This document shows, piece after piece, positions 25,977-34,302 of a DNA stretch of 41,042 nt. The notes beneath the pieces are model-generated. The model was not told the DNA's origin. It made no database searches and was given only the letters and a program-made list of their open reading frames with translations. This stretch comes from an uncultured Rickettsiales bacterium (GTDB taxonomy: Bacteria > Pseudomonadota > Alphaproteobacteria > Rickettsiales > UBA1997), in contig CALXSB010000014.1 in NCBI GenBank assembly GCA_944391005.1, positions 1 to 41,042 of the forward strand, read 5' to 3'. Position numbers and translations under genes: made by a program. Every line of letters starts with the position of its first letter. Positions within the stretch are counted from its first letter, which is position 1.

Positions 25977-26013
25977 CATGTTATACCATAAAATACCATA
26001 AAATGTATTTTAT
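25956..26013. promoter_or_regulatory. Phased CCATAAAAT repeats, candidate mraZ operator
   Basis: CCATAAAAT occurs at 25956, 25986 and 25996, offsets of 30 and 10 bp, thus on the same helix face. The last copy merges into the near-palindrome ATAAAATGTATTTTAT (25998-26013). MraZ is known to bind direct repeats upstream of its own gene, commonly spaced about one helical turn, though the known E. coli motif is TGGG-like and differs from this. Position 27-84 bp before the mraZ start fits an autoregulatory operator. Confidence 0.5.
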
Positions 26014-26039
26014 AGCAACAAAGGTAGGAAAAATATAGT

Positions 26040-26492
26040 ATGGCGTTATTTTTATCAACATTTGAAAATAAAGTGGACACTAAAGGTAGGGTGTCAGTGC
26101 CATCACAGTTTCGTTCCATGTTGCATGGTCAAGATTTTTCTGGCATAGTTTTGTATGAATCTTCAATAAACCATTGCATTGAAGGTTGCAGTATTGAGAG
26201 AATACAAAAATTGAGTGAAGCTATAGATGATTTAGATCCTATGTCCAGAGAAAGAGATGCTTTCGCAGCTACTATTTTGGGTGGTGCCGCACAATTGCCA
26301 TTTGATGCTGACGGCAGAGTTATTCTTCCTAAAAATCTTATGGAGTTTGCAGGCATAAAAGATAAAGCTGTATTTATTGGTAAGGGGCAAACTTTTGAGG
26401 TATGGGAGCCAACATTGTTTGCGGAGTATGTTAAACAGGCTAGAGAGCAAATAAAAAATACTCCATTTTCAATAAAGAAAGTTTCTCAATAG
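26040..26492 (+). CDS. mraZ: Transcriptional regulator MraZ
   Basis: MraZ is a double AbrB-type DNA-binding protein at the head of the division/cell-wall (dcw) cluster and represses it in E. coli. The first half has FENKVDTKGRVSVPSQFR and the second LPFDADGRVILPKNLMEFAGI, the two swapped-hairpin repeats. Length 150 is normal. It has one of the few visible Shine-Dalgarno sites in the window (AAGGTAGG, about 11 nt before the ATG). It precedes rsmH, separated by a 174-nt spacer with repeats. Confidence 0.95.
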   Translation: MALFLSTFENKVDTKGRVSVPSQFRSMLHGQDFSGIVLYESSINHCIEGCSIERIQKLSEAIDDLDPMSRERDAFAATILGGAAQLPFDADGRVILPKNLMEFAGIKDKAVFIGKGQTFEVWEPTLFAEYVKQAREQIKNTPFSIKKVSQ

Positions 26493-26495
26493 AAT

Positions 26496-26622
26496 AAAGG
26501 GCGGTTAAAATTTGGGTAAAAAGTTGTTTAATATAGTATTTTGGGAGATACAAAAAAGGGCGGTAAAACAATTTGGGAGAATTAGTTAGTATTTTGGGAG
26601 ATTTCTAACTTAGCTTTACCGC
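26496..26622. promoter_or_regulatory. mraZ-rsmH spacer with duplicated AAAGGGCGGT and TTTGGGAGA repeats
   Basis: AAAGGGCGGT occurs at 26496-26505 and 26555-26564. TGGG cores, three in TTTGGGAGA, occur at 26513, 26542, 26574 and 26595, spaced 29, 32 and 21 nt. TTTACCGC near 26615 is an inverted copy of GCGGTAAA. The arrangement looks like two tandem copies of a 55-60 bp block. E. coli MraZ binds TGGG-containing direct repeats, so MraZ sites are one explanation; their place after mraZ would separate control of rsmH-ftsL from mraZ. Confidence 0.55.
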
Positions 26623-26666
26623 TGTAATTATTATTACATTATAATTTAAAAAAGTCAAGTATAAAA

Positions 26667-27578
26667 ATGAATAATTCGCAAGATCATTTGCCAGTTATGC
26701 TGAGGGAAGTTTTGCAGTATATGCAACCAAAGGATAACGAACTTTATATAGATTGCACTTTTGGTGCAGGTGGTTATACAAGAGGTATGCTTGAAGTTGC
26801 AAATTGTAAGGTAATAGCTGTAGATAGGGATGCAAGCGTTCAAAAATATGCCGATAATCTAAAAGTTGAGTTTAATGAAAGGTTTGAGTTTCATAATATT
26901 AAATATAGCGATATATTAAATATTATGCATGGCAAACAGGTTGATGGAATAGTTTTAGACGTTGGCGTATCATCAATGCAGGTAGATAAAGCTGAAAGAG
27001 GATTTTCATTTCAAAAGGATGCAAAACTTGATATGAGAATGGGCAATGATAAAATTTCTGCCTATGAAATTGTTAACAATACATCAGAAAAAGAGCTTGC
27101 GGATATAATCTATAATTATGGCGATGAAGTAAAAAGCAGACATATAGCAAAAAAAATAGTTGAAAAAAGACAAATAAAGCCAATTGAGACTACGACGGAA
27201 TTGGCGGATATAGTTAGGTATTTTTACAGAGGACAGGAAGGAAAAATTGATCCGGCAACAAAAACTTTTCAAGCCATTAGAATTGCGGTAAATGACGAAT
27301 TAAATGAATTAAGGAAGATACTTGAGATTTCAAAAACTCTTTTGAAAAAAAATGGAAGACTTGTAGTCGTAACATTCCATTCATTAGAGGATAAAATAAT
27401 AAAAGAATTTATAAAACTGGAGACAAACAAAGGAAAAAAGAAAGACAAATATTCACAGGTTAAAGAGGAAGCTGATTTTGAATTATTAACAAAAAAAGCT
27501 GTATCTCCAACTAAGGAAGAGGTTTTAAAAAATGCAAGGGCGAGATCAGCAAAACTTAGGGCGTTAAAAAAATGTTAA
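26667..27578 (+). CDS. rsmH: 16S rRNA (cytosine1402-N4)-methyltransferase RsmH
   Basis: RsmH (MraW) methylates N4 of C1402 in 16S rRNA. HLPVMLREVLQYM opens the protein, YIDCTFGAGGYTRGML (residues 27-42) binds SAM, VDGIVLDVGVSSMQVDKAERGFSF is the family signature, and LVVVTFHSLEDKIIKEF lies near the end. Length 303 is typical. It follows mraZ and overlaps ftsL by 7 nt, the normal dcw order. Confidence 0.97.
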   Translation: MNNSQDHLPVMLREVLQYMQPKDNELYIDCTFGAGGYTRGMLEVANCKVIAVDRDASVQKYADNLKVEFNERFEFHNIKYSDILNIMHGKQVDGIVLDVGVSSMQVDKAERGFSFQKDAKLDMRMGNDKISAYEIVNNTSEKELADIIYNYGDEVKSRHIAKKIVEKRQIKPIETTTELADIVRYFYRGQEGKIDPATKTFQAIRIAVNDELNELRKILEISKTLLKKNGRLVVVTFHSLEDKIIKEFIKLETNKGKKKDKYSQVKEEADFELLTKKAVSPTKEEVLKNARARSAKLRALKKC

Positions 27579-27958
27579 AGATTAGAAAAATTTTTACTAT
27601 AATACAAAATATTTTATTTATAACTCTGCTTCTATTTTTAGGAAGTATGTTTTATATTAGATATAGAATGTATGTATTATCAAAAAATATTTCTTATCTT
27701 GACGAAAAAATAAAAAAATTAGAAGATAACAAAGAATTATTAACTATTGAATTAACATATTTAACCTCAACAGAACGTATATTGTCGTTGATAGATAAAA
27801 ATCCATCAATTTTAAATAATAAACAGATAATAAAAGCGTCTCAATTGAAATCAAAAGAACAATTAGTTGAAATATCTTTGGCAAAAGCTAATAATAGAGT
27901 TTATGAAAACAGAAAACTTGCTGAATACAAAAATGAAAATAACAAAAGCGAAATTTAA
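27572..27958 (+). CDS. ftsL: Cell division protein FtsL
   Basis: The protein is recognised mainly by position and shape: directly after rsmH with a 7-nt overlap, a short basic N-terminus, one membrane helix (about residues 8-30, ending MFYIRYRMY), and a periplasmic coiled coil (ISYLDEKIKKLEDNKELLTIELTYLTSTERI). FtsL is a bitopic part of the FtsQLB complex that activates FtsWI. RILSLIDKNPSI matches the segment after the coil. Length 128 is normal. No ftsI follows; the dcw order breaks here with a PAP2 gene. Confidence 0.8.
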   Translation: MLKIRKIFTIIQNILFITLLLFLGSMFYIRYRMYVLSKNISYLDEKIKKLEDNKELLTIELTYLTSTERILSLIDKNPSILNNKQIIKASQLKSKEQLVEISLAKANNRVYENRKLAEYKNENNKSEI

Positions 27959-28580
27959 TTTAAAATATATATATAGTATAATATTGGTTTTAATTATACT
28001 TATATCAATCTATTTTACAGATATTCCATTAGCAAATTTTATAAAAAATAATATTGATAACAATACAATTAAAATATTTCAAAAAATAACATTGTTCGGT
28101 TCTTTTTTATATATAGCTATAATCAATACTATTATATTATTGTATTTATTTATAAAACAACACTTTATAAAAAATAATAATGATAAAACCATTATACTAA
28201 TGTTATATGCTATTATTTCACAAAGTATAACTGCAATATTAGTGCAGCTATTAAAATTTATATTTGGAAGAATAAGACCTTTTTATTTTATTGATAATAT
28301 TAAGGATACTTCAACTTTTACATTTTTTAATTATCATGATAATTTCGTATCATTTCCATCAGGCCATTCAGCAGGAATATGGGCATTAATAACATGCTTA
28401 TTAATAGTATTTAAAGATAATAAATACTCTAAATTATTAATAATTCCGGGCTTTCTTATATCTATAAGCAGATTAATACTAAATGTTCATTTTTTGTCAG
28501 ATATATTATTTGGATCAATATTTGGAATAGTAATTTCAAGAATAATTTTACTAAAATTAATAAATCAATTAAATAAATAA
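27933..28580 (+). CDS. PAP2-family membrane phosphatase
   Basis: I choose ATG 27933 because it begins just before the first membrane helix; two earlier ATGs (27867, 27903) lie deeper in ftsL. Even so it overlaps ftsL by 26 nt. The phosphatidic-acid phosphatase signature is complete: KFIFGRIRP (K-x6-RP), FPSGHSAG (PSGH) and SRLILNVHFLSDILFG (SR-x5-H-x3-D). Six membrane helices are visible in 215 residues. Likely substrates are undecaprenyl diphosphate, lipid A phosphate or phosphatidic acid. Its place in the dcw cluster, where ftsI is expected, suggests a role in recycling the lipid carrier; this is inference. Confidence 0.88.
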   Translation: MKITKAKFNLKYIYSIILVLIILISIYFTDIPLANFIKNNIDNNTIKIFQKITLFGSFLYIAIINTIILLYLFIKQHFIKNNNDKTIILMLYAIISQSITAILVQLLKFIFGRIRPFYFIDNIKDTSTFTFFNYHDNFVSFPSGHSAGIWALITCLLIVFKDNKYSKLLIIPGFLISISRLILNVHFLSDILFGSIFGIVISRIILLKLINQLNK

Positions 28581-28678
28581 TATAAACTAATAACCTATTT
28601 TTTATTGCTTTTTTTAAAAAGTAATTTATCCTTTGATATGGTTAATGTCTTTGAAATTTATAAATAATTAAATATAAT

Positions 28679-30316
28679 ATGAAACAAGAATTGGTTGATA
28701 GGTTGGTGCCCGGTGAATTGCCAACTATTGAAGAAATAGAAAAAAGATATCCAAAAAGACCTGAAGGCATGGTGGTTACAAGAATTGCACCTAGCCCTAC
28801 TGGCTTTATGCATATTGGAACTGTTTATACAGCTATGACTGATGAAAGAATTGCCCATCAAAATGACGGTGTTTTTATTTTGAGAATTGAAGATACGGAT
28901 ACTAAAAGAGAGGTTGAGGGTGCGGTTGACGCTATACTTAAAACCTTGAATTACTGCGATTTAAACACAGATGAGGGATTGAGACTTGATGGAAAAGAAT
29001 ATGGAGAGTATGGCCCCTATACGCAAAGCAAAAGAAAAGATATATATAAGGCCTATGTTAAGGAACTTTTAAAGAGAGATTTAGCCTATCCTAGTTTTAT
29101 GACCCATGAAGAACTTGAAAAAATGAGAGAGGAACAAACTAAGCTAAAAATTAGAACGGGTTTGTATGGACTTTGGGCTAAGGAAAGAAATCTCACGGAG
29201 GAACAAATAATTGATAACCTTGACGCCGGCAAGCCTTATGTAATTTATTTTAAGTCAAACGGCAATTTTTCAAATAAAATTGTTATTGAGGATTTGATAA
29301 AAGGTAAAAAAATATTGCCGGAAAATGATTTGGATATAGTTATTTTAAAGTCCGACGGACTTCCAACCTATCATTTTGCACATTTAATTGATGACCATTT
29401 AATGGGAACAACCCATGTTTTAAGAACGGACGAATGGTTCATTTCAACTCCTTTGCATGTTCAATTATTTCAAGCTATGGGTTGGAAACCTCCTTACTAT
29501 GTTCAGCCGGCACCTATTCAAAAAATTGATAATGGAGCTAAAAGAAAACTTAGTAAGAGAAAAGATCCCGAAGCAAATTTCTTATATTATATAGAAGAGG
29601 GTTATCCTAAAGAAGTGATAATTGATTATTTAATGAATTTGGCAAACTCAAACTATGAGGATTGGAGAAAACAAAATCCTAAGGCAAGCTTTAAGGAGTT
29701 TGATTTTAATATTAAAGGTTTGAGCACAAGCGGTGCTTTGCTTGACTTCAAAAAGCTTGACAGCATGACCAGAGATTTTATGGCAACTTTAACAGCTGAA
29801 GAATTATATGATAGATTGCATGTTTGGGCTGAAGAATTTGATAAAGATTTAGCTAAAAAAATGGATGACCATAAACAAAAGTTCATTTCAATTTTTGAGA
29901 TTGAAAGGAAGAATTGTGATAGAATTAGAAAGGACTACGGCAAGCTGTCCGCCATCTATAATGAAATTACCTATTTCTTTGACTTTGACTATAACCTTGA
30001 TAAATTTAAACAGGATATGCCGAATGTTTCTATGGATGATGTAAAGACAATAGTTAATGACTATATTAAGAACTATAACGAAAATTTGACAAAAGAAGAA
30101 TGGTTTGCCAATTTGAAATCTATGGCATCAAACTATGGCTACGCCCTCAACAATAAAGAGTTTAACCCAGAAATTCATAAGGGAAATATTTCTGATTTTA
30201 TTGCAATTTTTAGATATTTAATCACAGGCAAAAAAAATACGCCAGACCTATACTCAATAATGAAAGTTATGGGCAAGGATGAAGTTGTAAAAAGATTGTC
30301 AATTGTTAATAACTAG
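28679..30316 (+). CDS. gltX: Glutamate--tRNA ligase, Clostridia-type long form
   Basis: GltX charges tRNA-Glu. APSPTGFMHIGT (residues 38-48) holds the HIGH-like motif, RIEDTDTKREVEG (69-81) follows, and KRKLSKRKDPEA (288-299) is the KMSKS-like motif. At 545 residues it is about 70 longer than the usual alphaproteobacterial enzyme. The N-terminal 30 residues before the HIGH region, the YHFAHLIDDHLMGTTHVLR wording and the C-terminal NSPDLYSIMKVMG-like end resemble the long GltX of Clostridia from memory. The gene also looks richer in G and C than its neighbours. I infer lateral acquisition. It begins 98 nt after the PAP2 gene and ends in a hairpin. Confidence 0.93.
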   Translation: MKQELVDRLVPGELPTIEEIEKRYPKRPEGMVVTRIAPSPTGFMHIGTVYTAMTDERIAHQNDGVFILRIEDTDTKREVEGAVDAILKTLNYCDLNTDEGLRLDGKEYGEYGPYTQSKRKDIYKAYVKELLKRDLAYPSFMTHEELEKMREEQTKLKIRTGLYGLWAKERNLTEEQIIDNLDAGKPYVIYFKSNGNFSNKIVIEDLIKGKKILPENDLDIVILKSDGLPTYHFAHLIDDHLMGTTHVLRTDEWFISTPLHVQLFQAMGWKPPYYVQPAPIQKIDNGAKRKLSKRKDPEANFLYYIEEGYPKEVIIDYLMNLANSNYEDWRKQNPKASFKEFDFNIKGLSTSGALLDFKKLDSMTRDFMATLTAEELYDRLHVWAEEFDKDLAKKMDDHKQKFISIFEIERKNCDRIRKDYGKLSAIYNEITYFFDFDYNLDKFKQDMPNVSMDDVKTIVNDYIKNYNENLTKEEWFANLKSMASNYGYALNNKEFNPEIHKGNISDFIAIFRYLITGKKNTPDLYSIMKVMGKDEVVKRLSIVNN

Positions 30317-30343
30317 CTGTTAAGTAATTTTAATAGCTAGTTA
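30310..30343 (+). terminator. Hairpin at the gltX stop codon
   Basis: TAACTAGCT (30310-30318) and AGCTAGTTA (30335-30343) form a perfect 9-bp stem with a 16-nt loop; the gltX stop codon (30314-30316) lies in the left arm. The U-run after it is weak (TAGATATAATATT). Confidence 0.55.
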
Positions 30344-30421
30344 TAGATATAATATTAGTTGATTTTTAACAAGAATTATAATTTTATTAAATTAATATGT
30401 ATTTATACAATAGGTAATAAT

Positions 30422-31176
30422 ATGACAAATAAAAAAATGCTTTTTCTCTTATAGAATTATCTATAGTATTAATTATAATAAGTTTTCTTGTTGTTGCACT
30501 AGTTGGCGGTCAATCATTAATAGAGAGTGCTAGAGTCAGAAAATTTTTAAGCGAAATGAATGAAATTGAAAAAAATTTGGCAATATTCCTAGCCTCCAAT
30601 GGAAGACTGCCGGGTGATATGAATAATGATGGTGCCATTGGTATGTGTCGAGGAAAAGGATGTATAGATAAACCAAGTTCAACAAAATTTCGTGGAGAAT
30701 ATGGAGGAAAAACAGTTGCCCTTCAAGCCGGACCATGGGTTGATTTATATTTAGACGAACTTATTGAATTTAAGCCAGAAATTGGGGATAATCTAGCTTC
30801 TTGTATATGGGGATATGAAAATATTAAAAAAAATACACCACATTTATCATCCTTAAAGGATATGTTTGCAAATGTATTTTTTACATTTTTGGATTTCACT
30901 ACAAATAATCCGCGTGATAATTTTTATGGAACTAGAAATGGCATTTACTTAGCCTTTATTTTTTCTCCAAAAGACGATGCTGATCCTTCAGTATCGGCAG
31001 TTCCTGCTACATTTATGCAGAAAGCAGATTTAAAAGTAGATGACGGCAATTATCAAGGTGGTATATTAAGGACTTGCTGCTATGGAACAAATAGCAACTG
31101 CGAAAACACATATCAAGATTCAATAGATAAAAAAAATACTTGCAGTGAGTTTATTTATAAGGTTTCCGACATATAG
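30422..31176 (+). pseudogene. Type IV prepilin-like gene with frameshift in an A7 tract (paralogue 3)
   Basis: From ATG 30422 the frame gives MTNKKMLFLL and stops. Adding one A to the run of seven A at 30431-30437 gives MTNKKNAFSLIELSIVLIII and an open frame to 31176. The restored protein keeps Ala at -1 and Glu at +5, GGQSLIESARVRKFL, NGRLPGDMNNDGAIG, AGPWVDLYLDEL, FSPKDDADPS, FMQKADLKVDDGNYQGGI and LRTCCYGTN, closely parallel to paralogue 2. The downstream frame is otherwise intact, so loss is recent, phase-variable, corrected by slippage, or a sequencing error. Without correction only a late start (ATG 30556) is possible, which lacks the prepilin helix and could not be exported as a pilin. 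Confidence 0.85.
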
Positions 31177-31208
31177 TAAACATAAAAACTTATAAAGAAA
31201 TAAATTTA

Positions 31209-31970
31209 TTATTTAATGTTAATTTTTAAGTTTATATATTTAGTTAAATTATCTGCATCCTTTATTGTAATATCAGCACCATTTTGAAGTAAATTTTTTG
31301 AGTTATCAATTATTGATGCAGCTAAATATCCGATAACCGTTATATTAATTTTATCTTTAAACTTTTCTTTAAATTGATGACCAGCTTTACAGCCAGCTAT
31401 TGAATCTTCAATTATTATTATATTGTCATCTTTGCTTGGTTTTAAATTATATTTTTTTATTATATCATTGAATGCAAATTCAAAAATATCTGGTTGTGGT
31501 TTAAATCTGCATCCTTCAATTTCTCCACATAGATAAACATTTTTGTTTAAATTAAAAATATTCTTTAATGTTGAATTTGTTATGTTTGAATGCTTTATAT
31601 TAAAATCATGTGCATAGGATGATGATGTAATACACATTATTGCATCATCATTATATGAAAGTTTTTCTACAACTTTATCAATATCTTTTGTTATTTTTAT
31701 TTCGCCTTTTTTTAATTCATCAAAATATTTTGTATAATATTTTTTAATATCCATCGGTTCTATATGAAGATTTTTCTTAATATAGCCATCATTTGTTAAT
31801 TTTTCTAAAAACTCTTCCGGATGTCTGCCAGCTATATTTTTAAAAAAATATTCATCTGTTATAGGTTTAAGCTCGTATTTCTTTTCTTCAAAAAAAGCAT
31901 TAAGAGAATCCTTATATATGGGTTCTGTATTTACAAGTGTTCCATCATAATCCCAAAAAACTATTAGCAT
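31209..31970 (-). CDS. HAD-superfamily hydrolase
   Basis: HAD motif I is VFWDYDGTLVNTEP (Asp7 nucleophile, Asp9), motif II is near MCITSSSYAHDF (Thr-Ser-Ser), motif III has the Lys of FKPQPDIFEFAF, and motif IV is IIIIEDSIAGCKAG. The cap between residues 15 and 90 is helical (C1 type), as in phosphoglycolate phosphatase and beta-phosphoglucomutase relatives. Length 253 fits. NTEP after the motif is the usual wording of phosphatases on small sugar phosphates; the substrate is unknown. It converges on the broken prepilin gene. Confidence 0.88.
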   Translation of the reverse strand: MLIVFWDYDGTLVNTEPIYKDSLNAFFEEKKYELKPITDEYFFKNIAGRHPEEFLEKLTNDGYIKKNLHIEPMDIKKYYTKYFDELKKGEIKITKDIDKVVEKLSYNDDAIMCITSSSYAHDFNIKHSNITNSTLKNIFNLNKNVYLCGEIEGCRFKPQPDIFEFAFNDIIKKYNLKPSKDDNIIIIEDSIAGCKAGHQFKEKFKDKINITVIGYLAASIIDNSKNLLQNGADITIKDADNLTKYINLKINIK

Positions 31971-32085
31971 ATAATAAAAAATTATTGACTTCTTTATTTT
32001 AAAATAATGATTAAATTATTCAATAAAATACTTGTATTTTTTAAAAAATTTATTAAATTTGTCATATAAGTATTGGAAGTTGAAT

Positions 32086-32946
32086 ATGATGCATAAAAGT
32101 TTATTTGTTTTTGATATAGAGACAATACCAGATACGGACGTTTTGAAATGTCTGACAGGAAGTGAGACCACGGATATTCAAACATTAAGAAAGGAACTAG
32201 AAGATTATCATATTGAAGTGTCAGGCGGAAATCCATTTCCACGACAACCGTTTCATAAAGTTGTTGCAATCAGTTTTTTAGAGGCTGATATTGAAACATG
32301 CAGAGATGGAACAGAAACTTACAATATTACAGATTTAAGAAGTGGCGGTGTAGAAACCTCAAGCGAGGAAGATCTTATAAAAGGATTATTTAGCCATTTA
32401 TCAAAAAATCCTCCAAGATTTGTTAGCTATAATGGAAGAACGTTTGATTTGCCAGTCTTAAAATATAGAGCTATGAAATATGGAGTATCAGCACCATGGC
32501 TTTATAAGTTGGGTGATAAATGGAATAACTATTCTCAGAGGTATTCTCTAGATTGGCATTGTGATCTATTGGAAGCATTTTCTGACTTTGGTGCATCCGC
32601 AAGATGCAAAATGAATGAAGTTTGTTCTATAATGGGTATACCTGGTAAATTGGATACCGATGGATCACAAGTTTCTGATTTATATGATGCTGGAAAAATC
32701 AAAGAAATAAGAGACTATTGTGAAACAGATGTCATGAATACCTATCTGCTTTATTTAAATTTTCAATTTCATTGCGGAAATATAAATAAAGAAAATTTTA
32801 TTAAATGTTTAACGGAATTAAAAGACTATTTAAATAGTTTTAAAGAAGATAGCGACAAACATCATTTTGTTGAATTTTTAGAAGCATGGAAAAAGTTTGA
32901 CACTAGAAAAATATTTAATAATGATGGAGGGCAAAATGGATGCTAA
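32086..32946 (+). CDS. Predicted 3'-5' exonuclease, PolB-like (DNA_pol_B_exo2 family)
   Basis: I choose ATG 32086 because GGAAG (32075-32079) lies six bases ahead and the exonuclease motif starts at once. LFVFDIETIPD (Asp10, Glu12) is Exo I, FVSYNGRTFDLPVLKYRAM is Exo II, and IRDYCETDVMNTYLLYL is Exo III with its Tyr and Asp. RQPFHKVVAISFLEA between I and II is characteristic of this family. Length 286. Such proteins are common next to polysaccharide genes in proteobacteria and have no settled role. It overlaps the next small gene by 11 nt, suggesting coupling. Confidence 0.88.
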   Translation: MMHKSLFVFDIETIPDTDVLKCLTGSETTDIQTLRKELEDYHIEVSGGNPFPRQPFHKVVAISFLEADIETCRDGTETYNITDLRSGGVETSSEEDLIKGLFSHLSKNPPRFVSYNGRTFDLPVLKYRAMKYGVSAPWLYKLGDKWNNYSQRYSLDWHCDLLEAFSDFGASARCKMNEVCSIMGIPGKLDTDGSQVSDLYDAGKIKEIRDYCETDVMNTYLLYLNFQFHCGNINKENFIKCLTELKDYLNSFKEDSDKHHFVEFLEAWKKFDTRKIFNNDGGQNGC

Positions 32947-33253
32947 AAAAGAATTAAAAAATTTTATGAAGAAAAAAAATGCAGAAGCCAGAGGTGAAGT
33001 TCAGATTGAAGAAGATAAAGATGAAGGCGATACATTGAAAGACAGGCCTAGAGCAATAAATCAAGAGGCTGGTGAAGAAGACACAAGAGCTGCAAAAGCA
33101 TTGGCAAAACTAAGAACAATATTAAATGCCATGCTTGTTATTCCAATAGTTCTCATGATGATTGGTTTAATTGCGTATGTTTTATTAAGATTTTTGCCAT
33201 CTGCTTTTCATTTTGTAAGAAATCTTGTTATTAGAATATTAACTTCTAATTGA
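32936..33253 (+). CDS. Small single-pass membrane protein of unknown function
   Basis: I choose ATG 32936 because a strong ribosome site, GGAGGG (32926-32931), lies four bases ahead. The protein has 105 residues: a charged cytoplasmic stretch (MDAKKELKNFMKKKNAEARG... EEDKDEGDTLKDR), a helical segment EEDTRAAKALAKLRTIL, and one strong membrane helix (about 65-85, VIPIVLMMIGLIAYVLLRFL). Not recognised. It overlaps the exonuclease gene by 11 nt and is followed by envelope lipoproteins. Confidence 0.7.
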   Translation: MDAKKELKNFMKKKNAEARGEVQIEEDKDEGDTLKDRPRAINQEAGEEDTRAAKALAKLRTILNAMLVIPIVLMMIGLIAYVLLRFLPSAFHFVRNLVIRILTSN

Positions 33254-33324
33254 TTGTAAAAATAATATTGATTTTTATATAATTGTTTAATATTATTATA
33301 GCAAATAAATTTGCTAATTTATTT

Positions 33325-34302
33325 ATGAAGAGTTTTAAATATTTTATTTTTACTATTTTTATCTGCAGCTGCATGCAAAACAGTGTGGAACGAGTTAGGA
33401 TTGTTGATAGCAACGGCAATCCGGCACAAATACATAAAATAGTTCCTAAATTCAATGAAGAACAAATGATTAAACAAAAAGAAGCAATAGAAAAGGCTAG
33501 ATATAGTGATAATAATATTGAAATTAACAGATTTAATCAAAACTATAATAATAATATTCAACCAGAAAACGGATTCATTCCAATAAATACACAGATAGAT
33601 GATCAAAATATCATAATGACAAGAAATATGTATCCGGATGATATTTTTGACGATAGAATTACAAACTACAATTATATAGAAAATAAAGAAATTAAGGAAA
33701 ATAAAATAATCACAGATAATAGTGAAAAAAATATAAGCAAAACAAATAATAACATTGTTAGCTCAAATAAAAATAACAATTCTAATACAAAAAATATTAT
33801 AAATTCAAATAAAAATAAAGAAGAAAAAAAATATGTATTAAATAGCGGTAGAAGAAATAATCAAAATGCCACAAACAGTTTATCATCAAAAAAGAATAAT
33901 AAAGTCATAGCTGAAAGCGAAGTTATAAGTGGAAATTTAACAGAAAAAAACACAAATATTAGCTCTCAAAATAAAAATCAAACAGCACAGGCAAATAGTG
34001 CAAAAAGCAATAGAACAAAAACAACAAATCCACCTTCATCAAATGCAATTAAAACAACAAAAACATTAGATAAGGGATATTACATTCAAATAGGAATATA
34101 TGGCAAGAAAGATAATGCAGACAAATCATATAATAAATATAAATCAATCAATAGGGGCGTAATTCAAGAATATTCTGTAAGTAATTCTACAAAATATAAA
34201 GTTTTACTTGGACCTTATAATAATAGAGAATTGGCAGAAAAAGATTTAGAAAAAGTAATAAAAACAGGACATTATGATGTTTATATTACAGAAAAAAAAT
34301 AA
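33325..34302 (+). CDS. SPOR-domain lipoprotein
   Basis: ATG 33325 gives a clean lipoprotein signal, MKSFKYFIFTIFICSC, with lipid-attached Cys16 after ICS. Longer starts (from 33283) would spoil it. Residues 20-55 (VERVRIVDSNGNPAQIHKIVPKFNEEQ) look folded, followed by a long Asn/Lys/Ser-rich, probably disordered linker (about 95-240). The C-terminal SPOR domain (about 250-322: YYIQIGIYGKKDNADKSYNKY ... KYKVLLGPYNNRELAEKDL) binds denuded peptidoglycan at septa in known proteins. No double-psi barrel is present, so it is not RlpA. It overlaps the next lipoprotein gene by 29 nt. Hairpins lie directly before its start. Confidence 0.85.
   Translation: MKSFKYFIFTIFICSCMQNSVERVRIVDSNGNPAQIHKIVPKFNEEQMIKQKEAIEKARYSDNNIEINRFNQNYNNNIQPENGFIPINTQIDDQNIIMTRNMYPDDIFDDRITNYNYIENKEIKENKIITDNSEKNISKTNNNIVSSNKNNNSNTKNIINSNKNKEEKKYVLNSGRRNNQNATNSLSSKKNNKVIAESEVISGNLTEKNTNISSQNKNQTAQANSAKSNRTKTTNPPSSNAIKTTKTLDKGYYIQIGIYGKKDNADKSYNKYKSINRGVIQEYSVSNSTKYKVLLGPYNNRELAEKDLEKVIKTGHYDVYITEKK

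Noticed and set aside
30422..30460. Programmed ribosomal frameshift in the third prepilin
   Set aside because: No downstream stimulatory structure is visible and the in-frame stop is ten codons from the start; a length change in the A-tract explains it more simply.
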